Assembly (NCBI RefSeq): GCF_014195655.1
Contig: NZ_JACICD010000002.1
Coordinates: 496,001 to 560,000 of the forward strand
Direction of reading: 5' to 3'
DNA: 64,000 nt
Origin: Ancylobacter tetraedralis
Lineage (GTDB): Bacteria; Pseudomonadota; Alphaproteobacteria; Rhizobiales; Xanthobacteraceae
The notes beneath the pieces are model-generated. The model did no database searches. It saw only the letters and a program-made list of their open reading frames with translations, and was not told where the DNA came from. How positions within the stretch are numbered: the stretch's first letter is position 1; each line of letters opens with the position of its first letter. This document shows positions 41,920-49,350 of this stretch, one piece after another. Both the position numbers and the translations under genes were made by a program.

Positions 41920-42939
41920 TTAACTCTCTAGCATCCGCCGCAACTTCCCCACGGTCGTCGGGCTCACGCCACAGCGGCGCGCAATCTCCCGGTCGCTCAT
42001 CTCGGGATAGCTGTCCAACATCGACAGTACGTCGCGGCGCTTGTCAGCCGTGTTGCGATGATGCGGCTGGAGCGCCTGTCCATTTTGGGCAGCGGAGACG
42101 GCGCTCAGGGCGGCGACGTCTGCCTCCAGCCGATCGAGGAACGGATCATCACGCTTGGTCGGCTCGATCCATTGCCGTTCGAACTCATAGCGCTTCCAGG
42201 CCAAGCGCGCCTGCACGTCCTGCCATGAGGCGGCCGGACGCCCTGCCTCAAGCTCATGCTCCAGCAGCGCGATACGGCATTTGGCCTCGGCGTAGTGGTT
42301 CCATTCCCTCGCATCGCAAAACAGCCCGCGGTCCCAGCGCAGCCGATCCCAAGCCTGCACCTCGCGCAGGGCGCTGTCCAAAGTGGACGGCCACGGATAT
42401 GCGCGCGCGACAGCATCGCGGATTGCGGGAGTTACATCGTCGTGGCGCCATAAGCCGCAAATCGGGCGCTTGCCTTCGAGTGTGTCGGCGTGGCGGTGCT
42501 CGACGCCGTCCGTATCGGTCCAGTACGCCCATGTCGCCAGCGGGGCGATGGCGCGATCGAGCGCGGCCTCGAACTCGTTCCGGGCAAACAGAGCGGCCTC
42601 GGTGCCATAGCGCGCCAGCACCTCGGCGCGCCGAGTATCGTCGCGAGCGTCCCGCGCTGCGCGCTTGGCGGCTTCGCGCGCCTTGTAACCGGGCTCCTTC
42701 TTCTCCATGAAATCGGCGAAACCGGCGAAGATGTCGCGGACGCCTTGCGGGACACCTGTCGATGGCGTCGCGTCCGTTCCGGACACGGCCTCATCGAGCG
42801 TCATGCCGGCGCGCTTCGCCATGGTCGCTGCGCGCGCCCGAGCCGCCGCACGCTCGCCCTCAGTCACGCCGCCGGTCATGAGGGCGTGGACTTTCCGGAA
42901 CTTCTCAGTGTCCAGTTTCAAGGGGCTCGTGGCGCTCAT
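41920..42939 (-). CDS. DUF2786-like protein with C-terminal helix-turn-helix
   Basis: The 339-aa product has an N-terminal helical hairpin (KFRKVHALMTGGVTEGERAAARARAATMAKRAGM) resembling DUF2786, a charged helical middle, and a C-terminal HTH (SDREIARRCGVSPTTVGKLRRML) like those of phage and plasmid replication or partition regulators. Its ATG at 42939 overlaps the stop of the RepA-like gene, placing it last in the coupled replication operon. A role in origin binding or replication control is inferred. Confidence 0.65.
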   Translation of the reverse strand: MSATSPLKLDTEKFRKVHALMTGGVTEGERAAARARAATMAKRAGMTLDEAVSGTDATPSTGVPQGVRDIFAGFADFMEKKEPGYKAREAAKRAARDARDDTRRAEVLARYGTEAALFARNEFEAALDRAIAPLATWAYWTDTDGVEHRHADTLEGKRPICGLWRHDDVTPAIRDAVARAYPWPSTLDSALREVQAWDRLRWDRGLFCDAREWNHYAEAKCRIALLEHELEAGRPAASWQDVQARLAWKRYEFERQWIEPTKRDDPFLDRLEADVAALSAVSAAQNGQALQPHHRNTADKRRDVLSMLDSYPEMSDREIARRCGVSPTTVGKLRRMLES

Positions 42940-44363
42940 AATCCGACCGCTGCGCCGCCTCGCCGGATCCATTTGCGACCCTCGGCGACTGTCGACACGA
43001 ACCGCACGGGCTCCTCGCCGCGCATCAACATATAGCCGTCACTCCTGGGATCCACCGACATGCCTGCGGGCTTGGCGAACCATTCCAGCAGCGATGCGCC
43101 GTGTTTGCGGCTGGCCGCGTTAGGCGATCCGGCTGCCTTTGCCGCCTCCCCGTTGTGATCGGCTTTGGGGGCCATCACATCGATCACATCGATCACAACG
43201 GGATCGCACTCATTGATATCATTGAGCTTTTCGGCCGTCCGCTTGTGATCGACAGGTGGCGGGTCAATCACAACGGCGGGTCGATCACAAACGGGATCAC
43301 AAGCTAAGATATTGAGATTGCTATCATTTTCGTCCGTTGTGATGTTGTGATCGATGTGATCGGCGTTTGCATGCGGGTGGGGATGCAGGTAGCGCCCACG
43401 AGCGGCCTTAACGACCTCACCCGCCTTCACCATGCTCACGAGCAACTGCCGAACATTCTGGCTCGGCATCCGCGTCGCGTCGGCAATATCGCCGGGTGAC
43501 ATGGACTCCGCGCTGCCCGCCAGAGCGTCGAGGATTGCAGCGCGCTCGCCGGTCATCCGGACCTTGGCCGCATCGCCCTTGATGCTCCACAGTCCACCGT
43601 CGAAGGACAGCGCGGTCTCCTTCTCCTCGATGTCGCGTCCACGTACGTAGAGCGTGCGCTCGCCGCCCTTCATGTCCAGCACCAGCGTCGTGTCCGCGCA
43701 GGCGGAGAGGCCGTTGGAGCCGGACAGGCTCTCCAAGGGATCGTCGGCGCCGCCCTTCTTCGTGTGGTGAAGGCCGACGACGGCGATGCCGTGCTCGGTC
43801 GCCCATTTCTGCAGCGGGGACCAGATGGAATAATCGTTCTCGTAGGCCGTCCGGCTTGCCGAGCCGGCGGGTTTGATCCGCTGAAGCACGTCGATCACGA
43901 CCAGCCGGGGGTCGGGAACGCTCTGGCGCCAGTCTTCCAGCGCGTCGATGAAGCCACGATCCAGCGCCGGGGCGTCCGTCACCCATTCAAGGCGCGAGAG
44001 ATCCGGGCGCACGACGCCATGGGGGTACAGGGTGTCGATCCGGCGCTGGATACGCCGCGGCCCGTTCTCCAGGTCGATGTAAAGAACATCGCCCGGATCG
44101 CAGGCGATGCCGCCCATAGCTGCACCGCCGGTCGCGACCGCCAGTGCCCAGTCGATGGCGAGCCACGTCTTGCCGAGCTTCTGGCGGCCGGCGAGCACGG
44201 AAAAGCCCTCCGACACGTAGCCGTCCACCGTCCAGCGAATCGGCGCGAAGTTGATCTTCATGATTGTGGTGGTGCTGGTGCGAGCGAAGGAGGCCTTCGG
44301 CTTCCCGCCGTTTCCCATTCCGCGCTGGTAATCTTCGAACGGTATAGGCTCGAAACGGTTCAC
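42936..44363 (-). CDS. RepA-like AAA/RecA-fold ATPase (replicative helicase type) with winged helix
   Basis: The 475-aa product has Walker A AGRQKLGKTW (58-67) and Walker B LVVIDVL (D158) in a RecA/DnaB-like hexameric ATPase domain (about 40-260), GLHHTKKGG and a sensor region, then a winged helix (about 280-325: SMSPGDIADATRMPSQNVRQL). A low-complexity linker (about 335-404) is encoded by the octamer cluster at 43153-43361, and a C-terminal domain follows. RepA-type ATPases load or unwind at plasmid, phage and satellite origins. Start and stop overlap the neighbouring genes by 4 bp. Confidence 0.85.
   Translation of the reverse strand: MNRFEPIPFEDYQRGMGNGGKPKASFARTSTTTIMKINFAPIRWTVDGYVSEGFSVLAGRQKLGKTWLAIDWALAVATGGAAMGGIACDPGDVLYIDLENGPRRIQRRIDTLYPHGVVRPDLSRLEWVTDAPALDRGFIDALEDWRQSVPDPRLVVIDVLQRIKPAGSASRTAYENDYSIWSPLQKWATEHGIAVVGLHHTKKGGADDPLESLSGSNGLSACADTTLVLDMKGGERTLYVRGRDIEEKETALSFDGGLWSIKGDAAKVRMTGERAAILDALAGSAESMSPGDIADATRMPSQNVRQLLVSMVKAGEVVKAARGRYLHPHPHANADHIDHNITTDENDSNLNILACDPVCDRPAVVIDPPPVDHKRTAEKLNDINECDPVVIDVIDVMAPKADHNGEAAKAAGSPNAASRKHGASLLEWFAKPAGMSVDPRSDGYMLMRGEEPVRFVSTVAEGRKWIRRGGAAVGL
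43153..43361. repeat. Iteron-like cluster of TTGTGATC/GATCACAA octamers
   Basis: About eleven copies or one-mismatch variants occur in 209 bp: TTGTGATC at 43153, 43243 and 43345; TTGTGATG at 43337; ATGTGATC at 43354; GATCACAA at 43191, 43283 and 43295; AATCACAA at 43266; GATCACAT at 43182; and a further ATCACAT just before. Several extend to an 11-mer, CCGTTGTGATC or its complement. AT-rich DNA (43303-43332) lies between clusters. It is entirely inside the RepA-like coding region. Confidence 0.75.
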
Positions 44364-44869
44364 GCGGACACCGCCTTTCTGACCACCAGAACAGACAGCT
44401 CGGGCAATCGAGCCGGCTTCATGTGGCGCCTATAGAGGAACAGGAGGCTTTCCGAGATGGCGATGCGGGGGCAGTCCCGGAGGCGGTCGAAGGCGCGAGG
44501 CCAGTCGAGTACCACGCATCCATCGCAGCCGCTCAGCAGCCATTCCAAGGGCGTGGCGTAGACGTTCAGGTGGCCGTCGAACGCAAAAGTCTCGGGGGCG
44601 AGAATGGCCGCTTCCCCGAGAGCGAAGGCGATGCCGCTCCAGGTTGCCGTCTGCCCGGTCGCCGGGCACCAGAACACGGCGTCGTCGCCCTCGGAAAAGG
44701 CAAGGAAGCCTCGGCCTTCAGGATCGACATCGAAGCGACCATCGCCCGCGACGGTGCCATGGGCGAGGCGGATCGGCATCCGGCGGGTGATGACGGTGGT
44801 GTCCACCCCCGCGCGTCGCAGCCAGTCGAATTGGCGGAACTCGATAAAGGGGAAGCGCTCGATGTCCAT
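44360..44869 (-). CDS. Replication-operon protein of unknown function
   Basis: The 169-aa product (MDIERFPFIEFRQFDWLRR...) is a compact protein with a beta-rich core and Trp-containing motifs (CPATGQTATWSGIAFALGEAAI, ATPLEWLLSGCDGCVVLDW). No family was recognised; its position directly before the RepA-like ATPase suggests a primase or helicase-loader partner, but no catalytic motif is clear. ATG 44869 overlaps the previous stop by one base (TGATG) and its own stop overlaps the ATPase start. Confidence 0.65.
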   Translation of the reverse strand: MDIERFPFIEFRQFDWLRRAGVDTTVITRRMPIRLAHGTVAGDGRFDVDPEGRGFLAFSEGDDAVFWCPATGQTATWSGIAFALGEAAILAPETFAFDGHLNVYATPLEWLLSGCDGCVVLDWPRAFDRLRDCPRIAISESLLFLYRRHMKPARLPELSVLVVRKAVSA

Positions 44870-45231
44870 CAACGCGCGCCTCCCCGAACGTAGGGAAGGG
44901 CCGCACCGGCCGGCAGCGGTGCCGAGGGCGGGGCCATTACGCCACCTTGCGCGAGGATCGTCACCGCGGTGCGCAGCACGTAGCGGGCGTGGTGGCCGGA
45001 GAACGCGCCGGAATGCGGCTCCTCGATCGTCTCGATTGCAAGGCCTTCCTGCCGAAGCCTCAAGATATAGTGCGAGGTCCTCGGCGCGGGATGCGTAATC
45101 GGGGTGATGCCCCGATCGCCGGCCTGCACCAGCTGGACGAGCGCCCATGCCATCCGGCCGACGAAGGTGCGCTCGCCGCCGCCTTCGCCGCCGACGCGGG
45201 CCTGAACGTAAAGTGCCTTGGCGCCGCGCAT
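44869..45231 (-). CDS. Small winged-helix-like protein of the replication operon
   Basis: The 120-aa product contains GRMAWALVQLVQAGDRGITPITHPAPRTSHYILRLRQEGLAIETIEE, which reads as a helix-turn-helix followed by a beta wing, so DNA binding is likely. GAFSGHHARYVL follows. ATG 45231 and the stop are each overlapped by one base with the flanking genes (TGATG). It is probably a replication accessory or regulator; the family is not identified. Confidence 0.65.
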   Translation of the reverse strand: MRGAKALYVQARVGGEGGGERTFVGRMAWALVQLVQAGDRGITPITHPAPRTSHYILRLRQEGLAIETIEEPHSGAFSGHHARYVLRTAVTILAQGGVMAPPSAPLPAGAALPYVRGGAR

Positions 45232-45437
45232 CAGCGTGCCTCCCCGAGGCCGGCAGCCTCGAAATGCGCCAGCACGACACCGATGGGGAGGCCCGTACGG
45301 TCGGCAATGCGAGCGGCTCGACAAGTGCGAGGCGAGGGGCTGGAGGGCGTTGCCGGCGGGTGCCAATCGAAGAGAGGCAGGCCGACGAGGTTGTGAAATT
45401 CGTTGCCCGGAATGCGGGCTTCAGCTATATAGGTCAC
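45231..45437 (-). CDS. Small HTH-containing protein, first gene of the coupled replication operon
   Basis: The 68-aa product starts at GTG 45437 (MTYIAEARIPGNEFHNLVG) and ends with a helical unit ARIADRTGLPIGVVLAHFEAAG that looks like a helix-turn-helix. The stop overlaps the next start (TGATG). The GTG is the only start that avoids the hairpin at 45484-45506. The ribosome-binding site is weak, so the start is uncertain. Confidence 0.5.
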   Translation of the reverse strand: MTYIAEARIPGNEFHNLVGLPLFDWHPPATPSSPSPRTCRAARIADRTGLPIGVVLAHFEAAGLGEAR

Positions 45438-45483
45438 GAGAGATCTATCCTTGGTCGGATGGGATTTCGAACGCTTCAGGAAG

Positions 45484-45510
45484 CCCGACGCCGGCACAGC
45501 GTCGGGTTTT
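45484..45510 (+). terminator. Terminator-like hairpin between the AlpA-like gene and the replication operon
   Basis: CCCGACGC (45484-45491) and GCGTCGGG (45499-45506) form an 8-bp perfect stem with a 7-nt loop, followed by TTTT (45507-45510) on the plus strand. Flanking genes are on the minus strand, for which no U-run follows. It could stop antisense transcription into the AlpA-like gene or act as a structural element of the leader. Confidence 0.55.
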
Positions 45511-45516
45511 CGCGTT

Positions 45517-45732
45517 TTACGCAGCACTGTTCTGGAAGCGCGGCAGGCTACCGAGCCACGTTTCAATGGCGGCGCGGGTGATAACGGTCCGGCGACCGAC
45601 TTTCCGGGCATCAAGGCGCCCGGCGGCAATTTCGTCGTAGATCTTATTACGGCCGATCCCCATGACGCGCATGGCGTCGCTTACATCATAAGCGAGGGCC
45701 TCGGCTTCGATACGGTCCGGAAGCTTCCGCAT
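45517..45732 (-). CDS. AlpA/excisionase-like MerR-type DNA-binding protein
   Basis: The 71-aa product has the excisionase-type winged helix: YDVSDAMRVMGIGRNKIYDEIAAGRLDARKVGRRTVITRAAIETWL. AlpA proteins in P4-like satellites and PICIs activate or assist excision. It is encoded upstream of the coupled replication genes on the same strand. The 80-bp gap below it holds a hairpin, and the DNA above it holds a 9-bp inverted repeat, likely regulatory. Confidence 0.82.
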   Translation of the reverse strand: MRKLPDRIEAEALAYDVSDAMRVMGIGRNKIYDEIAAGRLDARKVGRRTVITRAAIETWLGSLPRFQNSAA

Positions 45733-45740
45733 TTCTTTTC

Positions 45741-45791
45741 CTCAGCAACAAAACGTTGATAAAACGTCCGGCGTTTGTCGCCGTTGCTGAG
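45741..45791. promoter_or_regulatory. Candidate operator region upstream of the AlpA-like gene
   Basis: CTCAGCAAC (45741-45749) and GTTGCTGAG (45783-45791) are perfect complements 33 bp apart. Between them AAAACGT is repeated. DNA up to 45860 is AT-rich (e.g. AAAAATATTGG), so promoter and control sites for the AlpA-like gene are likely here. Confidence 0.5.
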
Positions 45792-45873
45792 AAAATAGAG
45801 AACGATCCTGCGATCGTCTTGGTATAAGTATTGGAAAAATATTGGTAGTTGAATTGGCAGCGTCGTTCTCACG

Positions 45874-46830
45874 CTACCGTTTAGGGCCTTGTTGCTTAGC
45901 CCACCGTGAGTATCCCCGCCTCAATCGATCTATCCGACTATCTTCATTTCCTCCACCTTCGGACTTGGCGACCACGGCCTTTGCCGCTGGCAGGATCTTC
46001 ATCCCTCCGTCGATGAGACCTGCCATTTCTAAGAAGAGCGGAATGTCTTCATATCTGCCCCCACGGGGCGCTCCTACAGAAGGTACAATTGGCGCATTCG
46101 ATCGACCGGTAGCGTGGGATTGAACATCATCGCCGCTTTCGCCCGAGCCGGCGTGAGCCTGCGTAGGGTCGCCGTCACTCCCCGCCAGCGAGGCAGGCCA
46201 CGTTCCGAGCGCAGCATTTCGTGCCGCTTCATCAACCTGCGCATTTTCAATTTCCGCTGCAACTCGATCCCGCTCAATTGCCGCGGCTTCCTCCCCATCG
46301 CGGATAGCGTCATGCATCGCCTGCACCATGTCGGTGCGTAAATGTCGCTGTAACTGCATGTCATCGACGAAGATACGCTCGGCGTCGCTATCGTCATCGT
46401 CGATCCGGCATTCCGAGAACACGACCTCCGGCTGCGTCACCGCCCAAAAGCCCGAGTCCAGCTCTCTGCGCGCGCCGGTTCGCGACGATATGGCGAAGGT
46501 GCGCAGGCGCCCTTCCACGGCCAGGTCGCGAAGCTCACGAAACACAGCCTGCGCCTGCCGCCTCTGGTACGTGTCCCGCTCCGAAAGTGGCGGAGGCATC
46601 CTTTCCCGCGCTTGGTCGAGCAGAGTTTCCAAGGCTGCAGGTGCTGACAGGTCCGTGTTGGCGGCCTCGTCCAGCCACGGCATGGCAGGCGGTTCGATAC
46701 CGGGGGCGAGGTCGCTCCAGTCGTCGCGGTGCCGCACGCGGCCAAGCTCGCAAACGGCACGGCCGAGAAAGGTCAGGCCCTTGGGATCAAGGGGCCATGC
46801 GGCCCGGTTATTCCAGAATTGAAAGCTCAT
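45874..46830 (-). CDS. Element-encoded hypothetical protein (318 aa)
   Basis: The protein is unrecognised. MSFQFWNNRAAWPLDPKGLTFLGRAV opens the product, followed by a helical, charged region with many Arg/Glu (QARERMPPPLSERDTYQRRQAQAVFRELRDL) and an acidic stretch (CRIDDDDSDAERIFVDD); the C-terminus is basic. ATG 46830 is used; the upstream frame overlaps the next gene region and lacks a ribosome-binding site. It lies in the minus-strand series with the DUF3102 gene. Confidence 0.6.
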   Translation of the reverse strand: MSFQFWNNRAAWPLDPKGLTFLGRAVCELGRVRHRDDWSDLAPGIEPPAMPWLDEAANTDLSAPAALETLLDQARERMPPPLSERDTYQRRQAQAVFRELRDLAVEGRLRTFAISSRTGARRELDSGFWAVTQPEVVFSECRIDDDDSDAERIFVDDMQLQRHLRTDMVQAMHDAIRDGEEAAAIERDRVAAEIENAQVDEAARNAALGTWPASLAGSDGDPTQAHAGSGESGDDVQSHATGRSNAPIVPSVGAPRGGRYEDIPLFLEMAGLIDGGMKILPAAKAVVAKSEGGGNEDSRIDRLRRGYSRWAKQQGPKR

Positions 46831-46921
46831 CGCATGCACCCGGCAAGCACCGTGGGGGACGCAGGGAAACCGAGCGGTGCGTCTCGGCTTGTCGGCCCGT
46901 CGGCCTATCCCCGCGAACTCG

Positions 46922-47677
46922 TCAAGCCCTGAGGCCGTCAATTCTTCTGTCAACGAGGCCGGGCGCCCTGACGGCCGCAAGATCAGCCGCGTAAATGCCG
47001 CGGCAGATCTTGAGCAGTTCGACCAGCCGTTCAGTGTCGTCACCCACGTGCTGAACAATGAGACGTGCGGCGTCTTTTCGCGCGGCCGCCTCCTGGTTCA
47101 GCTCGGCTTCCCGCTCCTGCCGGTGTCGCTCCAGCTGGCGCTGCCGCCGTGCTTCAACCTGTTGCCGCCGCCGACGCTGCTCGGGCGTCCGCTTGGCATC
47201 TTCTCGGGCCCGCCGTTCTGCTGCCTTCCCGTGCCTGACGATGCTCTTGATCTCGTCGTGGGAGAGACGTTCGCCCTGTTCCAGCCGCTCGACCACCGCT
47301 GCACGGACCGGTTCCGGCGTCGACGGTGAGGCGAGCTGGTAAATTGTCGTGGGCGGCAAATACGAAACGCTTGCGGATTTCGAGGCGAATACCTCGGCGG
47401 CGCGCATGTAATTCTGCGCGGTGCGCTCACCCCAACCGAATTCGGCCGCCAGCCAGTCGCCGAAGTGGCCATGCCCCAGCCCCTGCTTGGCGGCCAGCAG
47501 CAATTCCCCGATAGCGATGATCTGCTGGCCGACCTTCTTCTGGTAGCACCGGATTGCAGTCACGACCTCGCGCAGCTTGGTCGCGTCCGCTGGCGTCAGG
47601 GCCGCATAGTCGAAGGGCTGGACAGGAACAGTCTCGGCGACAGGGCGAGCTGGAGAGATAAGTTCAGCCTGCTGCAT
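46922..47677 (-). CDS. DUF3102 domain protein
   Basis: The 251-aa product contains the DUF3102 core (about residues 35-105: IGELLLAAKQGLGHGHFGDWLAAEFGWGERTAQNYMRAAEVF). Then come a short HTH-like segment and a long Arg/Gln/Glu-rich helical tail (about 150-205) that should form a coiled coil. DUF3102 proteins are common on phages, plasmids and integrative elements and are thought to bind DNA. CGGGAGGTGGCTC precedes ATG 47677. It overlaps the stop region of the next upstream small gene by 14 bp. Confidence 0.85.
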   Translation of the reverse strand: MQQAELISPARPVAETVPVQPFDYAALTPADATKLREVVTAIRCYQKKVGQQIIAIGELLLAAKQGLGHGHFGDWLAAEFGWGERTAQNYMRAAEVFASKSASVSYLPPTTIYQLASPSTPEPVRAAVVERLEQGERLSHDEIKSIVRHGKAAERRAREDAKRTPEQRRRRQQVEARRQRQLERHRQEREAELNQEAAARKDAARLIVQHVGDDTERLVELLKICRGIYAADLAAVRAPGLVDRRIDGLRA

Positions 47678-47903
47678 GAGCCACCTCCCGCCGCCCGCCG
47701 GTGAGATAGGCTTCGACGGCATCGAGGTCGGCCCGGTAAGGGGCGGCGCCGGAGCCGAACACGATGGCGTTCGACGCGATGTCGATCAGCATCCATCCGC
47801 CGTGATCGAGCGCGTCCGGATCGCGCCTCCGCGATTTCTCAAGCCTCAATCCCTGCCGCTGCGCTTTTCGGCGTAGACGGTTCTCACGCACCTTGTCGAC
47901 CAT
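47664..47903 (-). CDS. Small conserved mobile-element protein (79 aa)
   Basis: The product has the pattern RENRLRRKAQRQGLRLEKSRRRDPDALDHGGWMLID...ADLDAVEAYLTG, seen in many phage and integrative-element small proteins: a basic helix, then a small beta domain. Its function is unknown. ATG 47903 is preferred over TTG 47909. It is the first minus-strand gene left of the P63C promoter region. Confidence 0.65.
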   Translation of the reverse strand: MVDKVRENRLRRKAQRQGLRLEKSRRRDPDALDHGGWMLIDIASNAIVFGSGAAPYRADLDAVEAYLTGGRREVAHAAG

Positions 47904-48297
47904 GTGCAACGCCCTATTCTGCGAGCCATTCGCAGAATCATGACCGACGCGCGGTTGCAGAACAAGAGGGGAACGCGACTGTCCCCATTGTGACGTCTAG
48001 AAGATGAATCAACTGGATGTGAGTCAATGGCCGCGGCGGTTTTCTGAAGGCTCTCGCCGAGCAATCCCTGGCACAATATGCGAGACGCTGGAATCGGCGC
48101 GCTGCACCGGGCATTGGAAGACCACGACGTTCGCGGACGCATTCCGCCTCGCGGGTATGACCGCGCTCTTTGTCTACGACTGCGCCACGAACGGGGTCGT
48201 GTTCCGGGCTTACGTCGCGCAGGTGCAATCCGCCCGATGCTTGCTAGCAAGCTTGGTGTGTGCATGATGCTTGCATAAAGCAAGCAATGGATTCGCA
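47904..48297. promoter_or_regulatory. Divergent control region between the minus-strand block and the P63C gene
   Basis: This 394-bp gap has no convincing gene. A plus-strand frame 48004-48267 (87 codons) and overlapping frames exist, but none has a ribosome-binding site or family features. The right part carries two related palindromes (48239-48252 and 48269-48285) just before the P63C start, so at least that part is regulatory. Confidence 0.5.
48239..48285. promoter_or_regulatory. Paired palindromic operators upstream of the P63C gene
   Basis: GCTTGCTAGCAAGC (48239-48252) is a perfect 14-bp palindrome. GCTTGC-ATAAA-GCAAGC (48269-48285) repeats the same half-sites with a 5-nt centre. Both are preceded by GAT, and their left half-sites lie 30 bp apart (three helical turns). 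The second ends 13 bp before the ATG at 48298, an ideal place for repressor binding. Confidence 0.65.
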
Positions 48298-49302
48298 ATG
48301 AACGATATTCCGAGCGAGGGCGGCAAAGCTCGCGCCCTCAAGTTGTCGCCTGAAGAGCGACGCGCCATCGCATCCGAGGGTGCTAAGGCGCGTTGGGCAA
48401 AGGTCAAAGCTGAACGTAACCAGCTCCCGAAGGCTGAACATGGCGATGAAAGCCGGCCGCTTCGCATTGGAGAGATGGAGATCCCTTGCTACGTGCTGGA
48501 TGATGAGCGCCGCGTCCTGACCGCTACGGGCATGCAGAGTGCGCTCAATATGGCCCGAGGTGGCAGTATGGTCGCGGGGGTGAATCGTTTTGAGCTTTTT
48601 GCCAGCGGAAACCGGATTAAGCCATTTGTTTCCAACGATTTAATGGAGAGATTCCGAAACCCAATTATCTTCCTTACGCCAACTGGAGGCCAAGCCTATG
48701 GGTATGAGGCTGAGGTTCTGGTTGAGCTATGTGAGGCGGTTCTTTCGGCTAGGGCTACTGGAGAACTTCAGAAGCAGCAACTCGGCATTGCCCAGCAGTG
48801 CGAAATGATTATCCGGGGCCTTGCACGAGTAGGTATCGTCGCTCTCGTTGATGAAGCTACAGGATTTCAGGAGGTCCGTGCCCGAGATGCGCTGCATAAG
48901 ATCCTTGAAGCTTATATCTCGCCCGAACTTCTCCCTTGGACACAGCGCTTCCCCAATGAATTTTACAAGGAGATGTTTCGATTGCATCGCTGGGAGTACA
49001 ATCCGGCATCGGTCAAGCGCCCGGGCGTCGTTGGGAAGTTCACCAACCAACTCGTTTATGAGCAGTTGCCGCCGGGCATCTTAGACGAGTTGCGGGCGAA
49101 GAACCCAAAGGATGATGCCGGCCGTCGTCGGGCCAGGCATCATCAGTATCTGACGCACGAGGTTGGACACCCCCACCTAGAGGGCCAGATTACCAAGGTA
49201 GTCACTTTGATGCAGGCATCAGATAACTGGCCAATGTTCAAACGGCTGTTTGAACGGGTATTCCCAAAGAAGGGAAGCCAGCCAGATTTGCTACCGGACT
49301 GA
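48298..49302 (+). CDS. P63C domain protein
   Basis: The 334-aa product has an N-terminal basic segment (KLSPEERRAIASEGAKARWAK) common in phage-encoded proteins, a middle region (RPLRIGEMEIPCYVLDDERRVLTATGMQSAL; FLTPTGGQAYGYEAEVLVELCEAVL), and a C-terminal P63C-type domain (PWTQRFPNEFYKEMFRLHRWEY ... PPGILDELRAKNP). P63C proteins occur mainly on prophages and islands; their function is unknown. ATG 48298 lies directly downstream of the paired palindromes, so transcription is likely repressor-controlled. Confidence 0.85.
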   Translation: MNDIPSEGGKARALKLSPEERRAIASEGAKARWAKVKAERNQLPKAEHGDESRPLRIGEMEIPCYVLDDERRVLTATGMQSALNMARGGSMVAGVNRFELFASGNRIKPFVSNDLMERFRNPIIFLTPTGGQAYGYEAEVLVELCEAVLSARATGELQKQQLGIAQQCEMIIRGLARVGIVALVDEATGFQEVRARDALHKILEAYISPELLPWTQRFPNEFYKEMFRLHRWEYNPASVKRPGVVGKFTNQLVYEQLPPGILDELRAKNPKDDAGRRRARHHQYLTHEVGHPHLEGQITKVVTLMQASDNWPMFKRLFERVFPKKGSQPDLLPD

Positions 49303-49350
49303 TCAACAAAAACCGCCGCTCGCGGAGATGCCGAGGCTTATCCCCGCCCG

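Noticed and set aside
43153-43361. Possible frameshifted or spurious linker in the RepA-like gene
   Set aside because: The frame stays open through the repeats and the downstream C-terminal part overlaps the next gene's start as expected, so I read it as real coding DNA containing iterons.
45681-45872. 63-codon minus-strand frame over the AlpA-like promoter region
   Set aside because: It covers the inverted repeat and overlaps the AlpA-like start in another frame, with no ribosome-binding site.
48004-48267. 87-codon plus-strand frame upstream of the P63C gene
   Set aside because: No ribosome-binding site, competing frames on both strands, and its end lies across the palindromic operators.
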